In this document: positions 7,434-17,532 of the stretch, piece after piece | Layout of the letters: the number at the start of each line of letters is the position of its first letter | How positions within the stretch are numbered: the first letter of the stretch is position 1 | Assembly: GCA_034044135.1 (NCBI GenBank) | Contig: CP139021.1 | Span: forward strand, 1,999,635 to 2,063,634 | Origin: Flammeovirgaceae bacterium SG7u.111 | Lineage (GTDB): Bacteria; Bacteroidota; Bacteroidia; Cytophagales; Flammeovirgaceae | Direction: 5' to 3' | DNA length: 64,000 nt | The notes under the pieces: model-generated | What the model saw: only the letters and a program-made list of their open reading frames with translations | The model's database searches: none | Told to the model about the DNA's origin: nothing | Position numbers and translations under genes: made by a program

Positions 7434-7982
7434 ATGAAAGCACCTGTACTTCTTATGTTTTTTTTCTTCTTGGTAAGCACCCTGAGTTGGGGGCAAGAGT
7501 ATGAGACAGAACACGAAGAACTTGAAAGTGGGTTAAAACATCACAAAATCATGTTGGTTTTGGGGCATACTCATGTGCCTTCTGGAATAAATGTAGAGGG
7601 GAAAAAGACATGGTTGGCGCTAAGTAGTTGGGGGATAGATTACGACTATCGCATCAACCGACTATGGAGCGTAGGGCTTCACACCGACATGGTGCTGGAA
7701 AATTTTGAAATTGAAAATGAAAAAGAGGTCATAAAGGACAGAAGTCGCCCAATAGCTATGGCTCTTATGGCTTCCCGAAAATTGAATGGACACTTTTCTT
7801 TAATGGCCGGAGGTGGTGGCGAATATGCCAAGGAGGAAAGTTTCGCCTTGGTTCGGCTAGGCGCAGAATATAGCTTAGAATATAAAGAAGAATGGGAGTT
7901 TGGAGCTAGCTTGATGGCAGATTTTAAAATTGAAGGGTACAACTCTTGGGTAATAGGATTTGGGGTTGCCAAGCTATTTTGA
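7434..7982 (+). CDS. Small outer-membrane beta-barrel-like protein
   Basis: 182 residues with a signal peptide (1-20, ending LSWGQ). The mature part alternates polar and hydrophobic residues in short strands (LWSVGLHTDMVLENF, FSLMAGGGGEY, FALVRLGAEYSLEY) and ends in aromatic Phe (GVAKLF*), as outer-membrane barrels do. With this length an 8-strand barrel is plausible. The mature N-terminus is acidic and Glu-rich. It lies 88 bases upstream of a sulfatase on the same strand, perhaps one unit. The specific function is not recognisable. Confidence 0.7.
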   Translation: MKAPVLLMFFFFLVSTLSWGQEYETEHEELESGLKHHKIMLVLGHTHVPSGINVEGKKTWLALSSWGIDYDYRINRLWSVGLHTDMVLENFEIENEKEVIKDRSRPIAMALMASRKLNGHFSLMAGGGGEYAKEESFALVRLGAEYSLEYKEEWEFGASLMADFKIEGYNSWVIGFGVAKLF

Positions 7983-8070
7983 AAAGGATGTTTATACATT
8001 AATAATGCATAAAACCTGATAGGTATTTGAGAATTTTTAATAGATAATATTTAACCTAATAACTGAAGCA

Positions 8071-9582
8071 ATGAAGAAAATCTATTTTATCACATTATTG
8101 AGCATCTTTTTTAGCTCGGCAGTATTTGCCCAGAAAAAACCTAATATTTTGGTGATATGGGGCGATGATATTGGTTGGGCGAATGTGAGTGCTTATAACC
8201 ACGGGATGATGGGGTACAAAACCCCAAATATTGATAGGATTGCCAACGAAGGTGCGATGTTCACCGATTGGTATGCCCAGCAATCATGTACTGCAGGTCG
8301 TGCGGCTTTTATCCTTGGACAGCACCCGTTCAGAACTGGTTTATTGACTATTGGAATGCCTGGCTCTAAGCAGGGTATTAAAGAGAATCAACCGACTATT
8401 GCGGAGCTGTTAAAGCCTCATGGCTACACTTCAGGTCAGTTCGGTAAAAACCACCTAGGTGACCGAGATGAACACCTGCCAACCAACCATGGTTTTGATG
8501 AGTTTTTTGGCAATTTGTATCATTTGAATGCTGAAGAAGAACCAGAATCGTACTACTATCCTAAGGACGAAGAGTTCCACAAGAAATATGGCCCAAGGGG
8601 AGTGCTGCATTCTTATGCCGATGGAAAAGTGGAAGATACAGGCCCTCTTACCAGAAAACGTATGGAGACTGCCGATGAAGAGTTTACCGATGCGGCCATT
8701 GCTTTTATAGAAAAAGCCCATGCACAAGGAAAGCCATTCTTTGTTTGGTTGAGCGCTACCCGTATGCACGTTTGGACGCACCTAAAAGAGGAAAGCCAAG
8801 GAGTGACAGGAATTGGTCTGTATCCTGACGGTATGGTAGAGCACGATAAAGCGATAGGAAGAGTACTTGCCAAGCTAGAGGAACTGAAGATTATTGATAA
8901 CACCATCATTATGTATTCTACCGACAACGGTGCTGAGAAATTCACATGGCCTGATGGCGGAACTACTCCATTTGCAGGTGAGAAAGGATCGACTTGGGAA
9001 GGAGGTTTCCGTGCTCCATGTGCCATTCGCTGGCCGGGCGTTATCGAACCTGGGACTATTTATAATGACATCTTCTCGCATGAGGACATGATGCCTACCT
9101 TGGTAGCTGCTGCTGGTGAGCCTAAGGTTAAAGAAAAGTTGCTAAATGGCTATGAAGCTGCTGGCAAAACATTCAATGCCCACTTGGATGGGTACAACCT
9201 GCTGCCTTATTTTAAAGGGGAAGTAGATGAGGCGCCACGTAAGGAAATCTTTTATTTTGATGCGGCAGGTAACTTGAACGCCATCCGTTATAAAGATTGG
9301 AAGTTGCATTTTACCATTATGGAAGGTTCAATTAACGAAGCTTATCGTAAGTCTCCAAGCTGGCCAATCGCTATCAACTTAAGAGCAGATCCATATGAGG
9401 TTTCTTGGAAAGCTGCTTTGTACACAAGATGGTACGCTGATAATATGTGGCTATTTGTTCCTGCCCAAGAGTTTACTGCTAACTTCCTCGAAACATTTAA
9501 GAAGTACCCTCCTGTGATGGGTTCGTCTTTATCGGTTGATAAAATAGTGCAGAGCATGACTTCTCAATCTGGAAGGCAATAA
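8071..9582 (+). CDS. Secreted arylsulfatase (S1 family)
   Basis: 503 residues with a signal peptide (1-21, ending VFAQ). N-terminal metal-binding region NILVIWGDDIGW carries the paired Asp. The maturation motif is CTAGR with Cys73, to be converted to formylglycine; GKNHLGD and the later STDNGAE segment supply further active-site residues. It hydrolyses sulfate esters, probably on polysaccharide or small aryl substrates, in the periplasm. No formylglycine-generating enzyme or anSME gene is in the window. It is followed by a terminator at 9632. Confidence 0.93.
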   Translation: MKKIYFITLLSIFFSSAVFAQKKPNILVIWGDDIGWANVSAYNHGMMGYKTPNIDRIANEGAMFTDWYAQQSCTAGRAAFILGQHPFRTGLLTIGMPGSKQGIKENQPTIAELLKPHGYTSGQFGKNHLGDRDEHLPTNHGFDEFFGNLYHLNAEEEPESYYYPKDEEFHKKYGPRGVLHSYADGKVEDTGPLTRKRMETADEEFTDAAIAFIEKAHAQGKPFFVWLSATRMHVWTHLKEESQGVTGIGLYPDGMVEHDKAIGRVLAKLEELKIIDNTIIMYSTDNGAEKFTWPDGGTTPFAGEKGSTWEGGFRAPCAIRWPGVIEPGTIYNDIFSHEDMMPTLVAAAGEPKVKEKLLNGYEAAGKTFNAHLDGYNLLPYFKGEVDEAPRKEIFYFDAAGNLNAIRYKDWKLHFTIMEGSINEAYRKSPSWPIAINLRADPYEVSWKAALYTRWYADNMWLFVPAQEFTANFLETFKKYPPVMGSSLSVDKIVQSMTSQSGRQ

Positions 9583-9631
9583 GTGCTAGGAAATAAAGAT
9601 TAGAAAAGGTTTAGTTTGCTAAATTATTCGG

Positions 9632-9662
9632 TGGCCGTAGATATTTTCTATGGCCATTTTTT
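9632..9662 (+). terminator. Terminator after the sulfatase
   Basis: Stem TGGCCGTAGA/TCTATGGCCA (one G-T pair), 5-base loop, then a T-run at 9657-9662; 50 bases after the sulfatase stop. Confidence 0.75.
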
Positions 9663-9821
9663 ATGACCTTCTAAAACTCGTCTATCCTCAAAAACTCCTG
9701 TTCAGCAGAGATTATTCCTGTTCAAATAGTTTGGTATGTGGAGAGGGGGAAATTCAGTGCATATTTGTACCAAGCAAGAAGAAAAGCAGAATTCAATGAG
9801 TGTTTTAAGTTAGAGAGGTAT

Positions 9822-9858
9822 AAAAAAAACTCGGCGTTTTGCGCCGAGCTTTTTTTTG
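9822..9858. terminator. Bidirectional terminator
   Basis: Stem CTCGGCG/CGCCGAG with a 5-base loop, flanked by an A-run on the left and a T-run on the right. It sits directly after the stop of the DUF4837 gene (minus strand) and can also stop plus-strand transcription. Confidence 0.85.
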
Positions 9859-9860
9859 AA

Positions 9861-10943
9861 TTAAAACGTCTGGAAAGTACGGAGGAGGACTTCCAGTTCG
9901 CGGATATGCTCCCGTTTGGTAGTGCCTGGAGCACTTACAAATCCTTCAATATAGAACAAGCGTTCACCAGCTTTGTCCACAAAAGTATAGCTTAAGAAAG
10001 GACCGCCCATAAACCGGTGTTTTAGCTTCCAAAGTCCTCTGGCCTCAATAGCATAGTTTCCGTTTATAGAAGTCTCTTTGAACACAGGCGGAATCAGTTC
10101 TTCGGTAACTACAAAGTAAGCGGCATTGTCAGGATCCTGCGTTTGTTTTTGCATGATATCGTTCCTGAGCTGTACTATATTTTCATGCTGAAACTCTTCG
10201 GTAGAGCGGTACGGTTTGTAGCTGATGAGAATATTTTTGTCAAACTCGTACTCGGTAAAGCGCAACCAAATAAAGTTGGTCGTGTCTTTTGCCAGCTTGT
10301 AACCTTGGGGAATCCTCATGCTGAAGTTGTGCTTCGTTTTCACTATTTCCATCAGCTTATTGTTCATTTTAGTTTTCCTGATGTCGCTGATAAGCCGTTC
10401 TCTTTCCACCTTATTGAAGGTTTCTCTTATTTTTTCCGCATTATTTTTTAGTTTTTGAAGAAGGGTGGCATCGTCTATGCCAAATAGGTTCACAACGAAC
10501 TGCCCTTTGGCATATTCATCGGTGCTGGTTTGCATATAAAGGCTAGTGTCTATCTTGATGCGCTCGAGCGCTTCTGGCGAAAATTTTTTGATCATTTTCC
10601 TGTTTCCGGGCGTGTTGTCTTCCAAAGAGGTGACGAACAAAAGGTTTTTGTGCTGGGTAAGAAAGCTGCTAAACTTGAACGGGTCGATAGCCCTCACGGT
10701 GAACATGGGTTCTGGCTGCGGTAAGCCAGGTACTCGGGAGAGAAATATTTTCCTGAGCTCATCGCCTAAAGGACCGTTCCATCTTGCAGTGTCCATCACT
10801 AGTATTATCTCACCTTTGTCGCCCTTGGCAGAAGGAAGAAGCCCTGCGGCTTTTTTCTGTTTTTTATTACAAGAACCTAGTATGAGAAGGAAAACAGACA
10901 AAAAGAGTAGTTGGGAAATAGTTTGTTTCAGGGTTGAAATCAT
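9861..10943 (-). CDS. DUF4837 family lipoprotein
   Basis: 360 residues. N-terminal signal with lipobox LILGSC (Cys about residue 25), so an anchored lipoprotein. The mature part matches the Bacteroidota-only DUF4837 family as I know it: KGEIILVMDTARWNGPLGDE near the start, FSMRIPQGYKLAKDTTNFIWLR in two adjacent parts in the middle, and a C-terminal YIEGFVSAPG segment. The function of the family is unknown. It is divergent from the type B adhesin-like gene across a 357-base spacer and ends at a strong terminator. Confidence 0.88.
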   Translation of the reverse strand: MISTLKQTISQLLFLSVFLLILGSCNKKQKKAAGLLPSAKGDKGEIILVMDTARWNGPLGDELRKIFLSRVPGLPQPEPMFTVRAIDPFKFSSFLTQHKNLLFVTSLEDNTPGNRKMIKKFSPEALERIKIDTSLYMQTSTDEYAKGQFVVNLFGIDDATLLQKLKNNAEKIRETFNKVERERLISDIRKTKMNNKLMEIVKTKHNFSMRIPQGYKLAKDTTNFIWLRFTEYEFDKNILISYKPYRSTEEFQHENIVQLRNDIMQKQTQDPDNAAYFVVTEELIPPVFKETSINGNYAIEARGLWKLKHRFMGGPFLSYTFVDKAGERLFYIEGFVSAPGTTKREHIRELEVLLRTFQTF

Positions 10944-11300
10944 AAGTAATGGATGTTGTCTTTATAAAAAATATTCGGTTGATAATGTTCTTATTTATCT
11001 AATGCGATTAGCTAAAAAAGATACACATGTTTGGAGAGAATTGTTTTAGATTTATTCTTTTATAATGTCCTAAACAATGTTTAGCCGTGAGTATCTTATA
11101 GGTTAGCCCCAGCAAATTGAAGGTTTATTGAGCGGAAATGAAAGTGAAATAGAGAATATGTATTGCAAGGCTGTAAAATCAGTACTACTGCATAAGTACT
11201 TGGAAACCATAAGCAAAGTGAAAATTTAAAGAAGAGTGGCTGGAATAGTGAAAATAAGGTGCGAAATTTGTTCATTCTTGAGTACTATTTTTGACGAAAT
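10944..11300. other. Divergent promoter spacer
   Basis: 357 bases between the DUF4837 gene (minus) and the type B adhesin-like gene (plus). Apart from the TAnnTTTG box at 11286 I see no gene or strong structure. Confidence 0.5.
11286..11293 (+). promoter_or_regulatory. Bacteroidota -7 box (TATTTTTG)
   Basis: Matches TAnnTTTG. A TTTG lies about 15 bases upstream, somewhat closer than usual for the -33 element. If used, transcription starts near 11300, which argues for the ATG at 11385 over the GTG at 11301. Confidence 0.4.
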
Positions 11301-11384
11301 GTGAGAAAAATGGGTCTTGTGTTCATAAGCAATAAAGAAAAAGCGAATTGGGTCAAGCTCTTACGGAAAACTGAAATCTATAAA

Positions 11385-13319
11385 ATGAAGACAATTTTGA
11401 ATGTACATACCATCCAATCTATCATCAAACCAGCAAGCTTCTTCAGTTTGTTTTTTATGCTAACTTTTTTTTGGGCAGAAGTAAAAGGGCAGGGAGATCA
11501 AGCATGTTTTAGTTTAGTCGATTTCAACAAAGGTTGTGCTGCATTAACTGTTACAATTAGCGATTGCTCAGGCGCAAACCCAGCCAACGTTACATATAAT
11601 TATGGCGAAGACCCTAATGAGTTCACCTCAGATATTACACATACATACACTGTTCCTGGTGTTTATACCATAACACAATATGTATCAATAGGTGATGATC
11701 GCCCCACCAAAACATTAACAGTACCTGTGTATGAACCAATTAGTCCTAAGTTTGAAGTGGCGGTCTGTGAGGGCAGAAAGGTAAGTGTCCAACTGCCCGA
11801 TGATGAGGACTATACGGTATATACAATTGATTTTGGTGATGGAAGTATGGAGGTTACGGCAAATGCTGGAGAAGAGGTTGAGTACACATATGCAGATTTG
11901 AACTTAAAAAATATTACTGTCACAGGAGGCTTCGTGCAAGGCGGCGGTACATGTGGGTCTGCAGGTTTTCCTGTAACTCCCGTCGATAATATTCAGACGC
12001 CGAGCATTAGTCAAGTTTCCGTATTGCCTTCTGGCAATATCCGTTTGGATTTCAACCTTCCTCAAAATATTCCTTATGTATTGGAAGAAGCTTTAGGAAA
12101 TACGGCATTTAACGAAATAGAGTCGCTTTCTGGATTCCAAAATAGCATAGAGTTGCCTAATAGGGAGTCGGATAATTTCAGCTATTGCTACCGTATAAAA
12201 GCCGTTGATGGTTGTACAGGAGGCGAGGTTTTTTCCAATGTGGTTTGTTCTATGTCCCTAACGGCTTTGGCAGATAACGGGCAGAACTTGGCAAACTGGA
12301 GGGAGTACCCTATTGTAAACGCCTTCCAATCTTATAAACTTGTGCGGACGAATGGCAGCAATGTGAGTGAGGTTGACTTTAACGATATAACAACTACTGT
12401 TTATATTGATACGGATGTGACTTGCAATGTGGAATACTGCTACCAAATTGAGGCGAATATTGCTCCAAATGTGAAATCTATTTCCCAATCGAAATGTGTG
12501 ACTGCTCTTACCGATGAGCCGCCGGTAGCAGCTACGGATGTAATGGCGAGCGTGGAAGGCGAGTCAGTGGTGATCAGTTGGGAAAACCCAAGCGGAGCTA
12601 CTATTACGAAACTAAGGAAAACGGATAGCGATGGCAATCAGCGTGATTATTTGGCTGGGGGAACGGATATACTAGACGATTCGGTCGATGTGAATACTAC
12701 GGTGTATTGCTACGTAGTGACTTTTGAAGACCAATGTGGGAATTCTTCCCCAGAAAGTGCCGAAGCATGTACTATTCTCACTTCGGGTCAAAAATCAGGA
12801 GAAGATAACGAAATAAGCTGGACGCCATTTGCCGGCATGCAAGAAGGTTTTACTTATACCATAGAAGTGCTGGATGAAAGAGGGCAAGTTATTCGAACCA
12901 TTGACGGCATAGACTCCTCTACCAATTCTTATATAGATCCTGCGGAAGATTTGGCAAACCCTATTGCCTATTACAGGGTGGTTGCCATTTCGGCAACTGA
13001 TCCTCGTGTAAGGTCAAATTCGAATATAGCGGTAGTGGTGGAGTTGGCTCAACTAGATGTACCCACGGCTTTTTCACCCAACGGCGATAATCTGAACGAT
13101 ACTTTTTATCCAAGGGGAAAAGCATTGGTTGAGTTCAGGATGAAAATATTTAACCGTTGGGGAGAGCAGGTGTTTGAAGGGACAAACCCTCAAGAAGGCT
13201 GGGACGGAACTTACTTAGGAAGGGTACTTGAAGCGGGCCCTTATACCTACCAAATAGAGGCAATGGACTATAATGGAAATCAGTTGAACGCTGCGGGAAT
13301 TGTGACGTTGGTGAAGTAG
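11385..13319 (+). CDS. Secreted PKD/FN3-type protein with T9SS type B sorting domain
   Basis: About 644 residues from the ATG at 11385; the frame extends to a GTG at 11301, but a TAnnTTTG promoter box at 11286 and the signal peptide favour 11385. Domain order: signal peptide, one PKD-like domain (about 45-110, PGVYTITQYVSIGDD), a second PKD-like segment (IDFGDGSMEV), several FN3-like domains with paired Cys, and a CHU_C/gliding type B C-terminal domain (about 560-644: PTAFSPNGDNLNDTF, IFNRWGEQVFEG, GPYTYQIEA). It is exported by type IX secretion, likely as a surface protein. It is monocistronic and ends at a strong terminator. Confidence 0.9.
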   Translation: MKTILNVHTIQSIIKPASFFSLFFMLTFFWAEVKGQGDQACFSLVDFNKGCAALTVTISDCSGANPANVTYNYGEDPNEFTSDITHTYTVPGVYTITQYVSIGDDRPTKTLTVPVYEPISPKFEVAVCEGRKVSVQLPDDEDYTVYTIDFGDGSMEVTANAGEEVEYTYADLNLKNITVTGGFVQGGGTCGSAGFPVTPVDNIQTPSISQVSVLPSGNIRLDFNLPQNIPYVLEEALGNTAFNEIESLSGFQNSIELPNRESDNFSYCYRIKAVDGCTGGEVFSNVVCSMSLTALADNGQNLANWREYPIVNAFQSYKLVRTNGSNVSEVDFNDITTTVYIDTDVTCNVEYCYQIEANIAPNVKSISQSKCVTALTDEPPVAATDVMASVEGESVVISWENPSGATITKLRKTDSDGNQRDYLAGGTDILDDSVDVNTTVYCYVVTFEDQCGNSSPESAEACTILTSGQKSGEDNEISWTPFAGMQEGFTYTIEVLDERGQVIRTIDGIDSSTNSYIDPAEDLANPIAYYRVVAISATDPRVRSNSNIAVVVELAQLDVPTAFSPNGDNLNDTFYPRGKALVEFRMKIFNRWGEQVFEGTNPQEGWDGTYLGRVLEAGPYTYQIEAMDYNGNQLNAAGIVTLVK

Positions 13320-13340
13320 AAGATATATTTTATAAAATAG

Positions 13341-13374
13341 AACAGCCCCGTTTGCTTCTGCAAACGGGGCTGTT
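13341..13374. terminator. Strong bidirectional terminator
   Basis: A 15-bp perfect stem (AACAGCCCCGTTTGC and its complement) with loop TTCT, flanked by AAAA and TTTT. It separates the converging adhesin-like gene and proA. Confidence 0.9.
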
Positions 13375-13397
13375 TTGTATATGCTAAAACCAAATAA

Positions 13398-14645
13398 CTA
13401 ACTCCTAATCTGGCCATTGCCTATGATCAGCCATTTGTAACTGGTCAGTTCTTCAAGAGCCATAGGTCCTCTGGCATGTAGCTTTTGGGTGCTGATGCCT
13501 ATTTCTGCCCCAAGGCCAAACTGTGCCCCGTCGGTGTAAGCCGTGGTAGTGTTCACATATACAGCCGCCGCATCTATCAGCTTTAAGAAAAGCTCTGCTG
13601 TTTCCTTATTTTCGGTGACGATGGCCTCGCTGTGTTTAGAACTGAACTCAGTAATGTGCTCTACCGCCTCATCAAAGCTCTCCACTGTTTTGATGGACAT
13701 TTTGTGAGACAAGAACTCAATGCCAAAATGCTCTTCCGAAGCGTGCTGCAATAGCTCGGCAGGGTAGTGGCCGTTTATGAAAGAAAAGGCTTTTGCATCG
13801 GCAAAAATCTCTACATTAAAAGCTTTCATCCCTTCCACTATGGCGGGCAAATCGCTTAGGCGATCTTGATGGATTACCAAGCAATCGAGCGCATTGCATA
13901 CGCTTACCCTTCTTGTTTTGGCATTTACAATAATTGCCTTTCCTTTCTCAAGATCGGCTTCTTTGTCATAGTATGTATGGACGATACCTGCACCTGTTTC
14001 TATCACAGGTACTTTTGAATTATCTCTTACAAAGTTTATAAGCCCTTGGCTACCCCTTGGGATGATGATGTCTACATAATCTACCGCTTCCATGAGCTCG
14101 CCGGTCGCAGCCCTTTCTGCTGGAAGCAATTGGGCAACATTTGTGTCTATTTCATGTTTCTGCAATACTCGATGTATTAAATCGATGATGGCCAAGTTGG
14201 AATATTCCGCATCGCTGCTGCCTTTTAGTAAGCAGGCATTTCCTGTTTTAAAACAAAGGGAAAACACATCGAAAGTAACATTTGGGCGCGATTCGTAAAT
14301 TACGCTTACTACACCCAAGGGCACGGTGATTTTAGAGAGCTCCAAGCCATTTGGAAGCGTCTTTTCCATCAATACTTTTCCTAGTGGGCTTTGCAATTTC
14401 GATACATTTATAATATCTGCGGCAATTCCTTCAATTCGCTCTGCAGTCAATTTCAAGCGGTCGTACTTGGGGTCTTCGGGATCCATGCGGTCTAGGTCTT
14501 TTTTGTTTTCCACCAACAAATATTCCGTGTTGGCCACAGCCTCTGCTGCCAAGTCCGCTAGTACTGCCTCAATTTTTTCATCAGACAGAATTCCTACTAC
14601 CCTGCTTCCCTTCCGCACATTCTCAAAATACGCTAAGTACTTCAT
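13398..14645 (-). CDS. proA: Glutamate-5-semialdehyde dehydrogenase (gamma-glutamyl phosphate reductase)
   Basis: 415 residues, the usual ProA length. It reduces gamma-glutamyl phosphate to glutamate-5-semialdehyde with NADPH in proline synthesis. Visible hallmarks: [15 protein letters not shown] (about 104-118), [12 protein letters not shown], the catalytic Cys in [13 protein letters not shown] near residue 255, and the C-terminal [15 protein letters not shown]. No proB or proC is adjacent. The gene directly upstream on the same strand is an unrelated lipoprotein separated by a terminator, so proA is probably transcribed alone. Confidence 0.96.
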   Translation of the reverse strand: MKYLAYFENVRKGSRVVGILSDEKIEAVLADLAAEAVANTEYLLVENKKDLDRMDPEDPKYDRLKLTAERIEGIAADIINVSKLQSPLGKVLMEKTLPNGLELSKITVPLGVVSVIYESRPNVTFDVFSLCFKTGNACLLKGSSDAEYSNLAIIDLIHRVLQKHEIDTNVAQLLPAERAATGELMEAVDYVDIIIPRGSQGLINFVRDNSKVPVIETGAGIVHTYYDKEADLEKGKAIIVNAKTRRVSVCNALDCLVIHQDRLSDLPAIVEGMKAFNVEIFADAKAFSFINGHYPAELLQHASEEHFGIEFLSHKMSIKTVESFDEAVEHITEFSSKHSEAIVTENKETAELFLKLIDAAAVYVNTTTAYTDGAQFGLGAEIGISTQKLHARGPMALEELTSYKWLIIGNGQIRS

Positions 14646-14673
14646 TTTTTTATGGTATTATTTAGTAAAATAA

Positions 14674-14709
14674 AACCCTTTCCCATAAGGTGATTAAAGG
14701 GAAAGGGTT
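14674..14709 (-). terminator. Terminator of the lipoprotein gene
   Basis: An 11-bp stem (AACCCTTTCCC/GGGAAAGGGTT) with a 14-base loop. On the minus strand it is followed by TTATTTTA. It lies between the lipoprotein stop and the proA start. Confidence 0.7.
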
Positions 14710-14753
14710 GTTTGTTTAATAGCAAATATAAAACTTCTAATTAACTTCAGCTT

Positions 14754-15590
14754 TTAGCTGGCTGGTTTTACGTTTGACAAGTCAACCGTTTCGAAAGAAG
14801 AATATACCGATTCGGGGAGTGTGTCAAATACATAGATGTCCGATAACTTGCGACCGCCTCTATCACCAGAGAGCCTGATTTTTCCATAAGTTTTATAATC
14901 GAGCCAAGGCATGGTGAACCGAGCTTCTTCATCTTCGGCTTTTGGGAAATAGGCCCATTGGCTTACCAAAGAAGTCTCATTGTCAACCCAGATACAGTAC
15001 TTGTTTTGAGGGGTTACGCCCACGCCATCGAACCGTAGTTCGAGCAGTTTAGCTTCTCTGCCGTCTTCCGTGGTGCTGTCACCAAGGTAGGAGAGGGTCA
15101 CGCCCGAGTCTTTCAACTTGAAAGGCATCACCAACCAATAAGAATCGTTTATCCATGCCCTGCGACCTTTTTCTACATATTTCGCTACCGAATCGGGTTC
15201 GGTCAATTCCTCTCCATCCATCATTACCTTTCCAGTGTTATCGTTGATGTTGAGCAAAATAACCTGTGGGTCTTTTAGGCTTTCTACACGTACATTTCCA
15301 GTCCATTTGTCCCAAATAAGTTTTCGAGAGCCAAAGAATGTCCAAGCGATGTGCCTAGTGTTGTCCCAAGCTTTTCTTCCGCCCATTGCTTTCATTACTT
15401 CATCTGCTATCATGATGGCCTCCACGTCCGAGGAGTCAGTGTTGAAGCCTTCCATCGCAGGGTTTTTGGCTTGTAGGGTTGCGGGTTCTTGCGAGGCAAT
15501 TTCTGTGCTTCCTTGCTCTTCAGTAGCTTTTTGTGGGCTGGAGCAAGCCAAAAGATAAAGGAACGGTATTACGAGTAATAACTTTTTCAT
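14754..15590 (-). CDS. Lipoprotein, LolA-like fold suspected
   Basis: 278 residues with signal peptide and lipobox LLACS (Cys16). The mature part starts with a Glu/Gln-rich linker, then IADEVMKAMGGRKAWDNTRH, a phrase common in Bacteroidota lipoproteins with an outer-membrane-lipoprotein-carrier-like beta half-barrel. The rest is strand-rich (FDGVGVTPQNKYCIWVDNET). No catalytic residues are evident. It may handle or sense a lipid or lipoprotein; that is inference. It faces the aminotransferase gene across a 424-base divergent spacer. Confidence 0.8.
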   Translation of the reverse strand: MKKLLLVIPFLYLLACSSPQKATEEQGSTEIASQEPATLQAKNPAMEGFNTDSSDVEAIMIADEVMKAMGGRKAWDNTRHIAWTFFGSRKLIWDKWTGNVRVESLKDPQVILLNINDNTGKVMMDGEELTEPDSVAKYVEKGRRAWINDSYWLVMPFKLKDSGVTLSYLGDSTTEDGREAKLLELRFDGVGVTPQNKYCIWVDNETSLVSQWAYFPKAEDEEARFTMPWLDYKTYGKIRLSGDRGGRKLSDIYVFDTLPESVYSSFETVDLSNVKPAS

Positions 15591-16014
15591 GTTTGAGGTT
15601 TTTTGATTTTTATAATGTGACTGCTGGTATATTGATGGTTACTGGTTCCCGATTTTAGTTGCTGTATTGGTTATTAAAGCAATAAGGCTTTCATGGTGAA
15701 GAGGTTAGATAAAAAAGATGGAATTTTGCCACTTTCTCCCAAAACTCTAAACCTTTTTACTAGAGATGTTAAATCATAAATAAACATCTTATTCTACCTA
15801 ATTAAGATTCTTGCTTTGAAAATGTTTTGAAAACCTAGATAGTTCAGATTAGTAGGCTTTTAACCTATCCTAGTTTTGGGTGAAAGTTTTCACTGAAAAC
15901 TAGGTAATTATTGAGCTAAATTGTAAAAAAGTGATGTAAGTTTGCGAAAATTAAAAACTGCTGATAGCTAGCAGTTCAATATTCACCTGATTTACAAATA
16001 TAAATACTGTTATT
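15591..16014. other. Divergent promoter spacer
   Basis: 424 AT-rich bases between the lipoprotein (minus) and aspartate aminotransferase (plus) genes. It contains a TAnnTTTG box at 15937 and no ORF or RNA gene that I can support. Confidence 0.5.
15937..15944 (+). promoter_or_regulatory. Bacteroidota -7 box (TAAGTTTG)
   Basis: Exact TAnnTTTG match, 71 bases before the aminotransferase ATG; TTG triplets lie 13 and 23 bases upstream, neither at ideal spacing. Confidence 0.4.
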
Positions 16015-17289
16015 ATGCCCGCTTACGAAGATTTGTCGAGAGAAGAATTGCAGCAACTTTTAGCAGCATCAGAAGATAGGTATAAAAAATTGCAAGCTGA
16101 AGGCTTAGCCTTGGACATGACCCGTGGTAAACCTTGCCCAGAGCAATTGGATTTGAGCTTAGAAATGCTCAGCTTGGTTACTCCAGAAGATTATAAATCT
16201 GCCAACGGAACCGATACTAGGAACTACGGAGGCCTCGATGGTTTGCCAGAAGCAAAGGAGCTCATGGCAGATTTCATGGAAGTGGGAAAAGACGAGGTGA
16301 TTATAGGGGGAAACTCTAGTTTGAGCTTAATGCACGACACCATAGTACATGCATTGATCCACGGCGTGCCTGGTAGCGAAACTCCTTGGGGAAAGTTACC
16401 TGTCAAATTCCTTTGCCCAGCACCGGGCTACGATCGCCACTTCGCTATTTGCCAGCACAAAGGCATCGAAATGATCACTGTTGCCTGCAACGAAGACGGC
16501 CCGGATATGGACGAAGTAGAAAAACTTCTTGCTGAAGATGATACTATAAAAGGCATATGGTGTGTGCCAAAATATGGCAACCCATTGGGCAATACTTACT
16601 CCGACGAGGTAGTAGACAGGCTGGCGAAAATGACCACTAAAGCACCGGATTTCAGGATTTTCTGGGACAACGCTTATACCGTACACCACCTTGGCGAAGA
16701 AAAAGATAGCTTGAAAAACCTATTGGAAGCATGTAAGGCTGCGGGAAACCCTGACCGTGTGTTCATGTTCGGCTCTACCTCAAAAATCTCTTTTGCAGGT
16801 TCTGGGCTTTCGGTTTTGGCGGCAAGCCAAGCCAACCTCGATTGGATGCGCTCGCACCTTTCTATCCAGACCATTGGTCCAGACAAATTGAACCAACTTC
16901 GCCACGTTCGCTTTTTCAAAAACATGGCTGGAATTGAAGCACACATGCAAAAGCATGCGGCTATTATCAAACCTAAGTTTGAAGTAGTGTTGGATATTTT
17001 GGAAAGCGAATTGGCTGCATTGGACTTTGCCAGCTGGAGCAATCCTAAAGGTGGATATTTCATCAGCCTCGATACACTTGAAAACTGTGCAAAAGATGTA
17101 GTGGTAATGGCTTCTGCTGCTGGAGTGAAAATGACAGGAGCTGGTGCTACTTTCCCTTACAAGAAAGACCCTAAAAACAATAACATCCGAATTGCCCCAA
17201 CTTTGCCTTCACTAGAAGAAATCAAGAAAGCGATGGAGGTAGTAGCGGTTTGTGTGAAAATAGTTTCTGCCAAAAAGTTGTTAGGATAA
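16015..17289 (+). CDS. Aspartate aminotransferase, type Ic
   Basis: 424 residues, PLP-dependent fold type I, matching the unusual Ic aspartate aminotransferases (Pfam Asp_aminotransf, as in Corynebacterium) rather than AspC. Hallmarks: LDMTRGKPCPEQLDLS near residue 33, GGNSSLSLMHD near 98, CPAPGYDRHFAI, VPKYGNPLGNTYS, DNAYTVHHL and the PLP lysine in FGSTSKISFAGSG (about 255-267). It interconverts aspartate/2-oxoglutarate and oxaloacetate/glutamate. It is monocistronic with its own promoter box and a strong terminator. Confidence 0.9.
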   Translation: MPAYEDLSREELQQLLAASEDRYKKLQAEGLALDMTRGKPCPEQLDLSLEMLSLVTPEDYKSANGTDTRNYGGLDGLPEAKELMADFMEVGKDEVIIGGNSSLSLMHDTIVHALIHGVPGSETPWGKLPVKFLCPAPGYDRHFAICQHKGIEMITVACNEDGPDMDEVEKLLAEDDTIKGIWCVPKYGNPLGNTYSDEVVDRLAKMTTKAPDFRIFWDNAYTVHHLGEEKDSLKNLLEACKAAGNPDRVFMFGSTSKISFAGSGLSVLAASQANLDWMRSHLSIQTIGPDKLNQLRHVRFFKNMAGIEAHMQKHAAIIKPKFEVVLDILESELAALDFASWSNPKGGYFISLDTLENCAKDVVVMASAAGVKMTGAGATFPYKKDPKNNNIRIAPTLPSLEEIKKAMEVVAVCVKIVSAKKLLG

Positions 17290-17322
17290 CAAATTGAAGA
17301 ATTTATTTTTTTTGTAGTATCT

Positions 17323-17351
17323 AGCCCCACGACTTGCCGTGGGGCTTTTTT
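17323..17351 (+). terminator. Strong rho-independent terminator
   Basis: A 9-bp perfect stem AGCCCCACG/CGTGGGGCT, 6-base loop, then a T-run; 34 bases after the aminotransferase stop. Confidence 0.92.
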
Positions 17352-17532
17352 ATGTTGCTTACGTTTCTCTGTAAGATGAATGTTGTGTTAGGTATTTGTG
17401 ACTAAACGTTTTTCTTTTTAATAAAAACAGGAAAAATACTGTATAAACGTTATCTATCACTAATTTTATACAGGAGATAATAGAAGGGGGGAGACGAAAA
17501 TTAACTCAAAGCTCAATTAACTACTTTTTGAA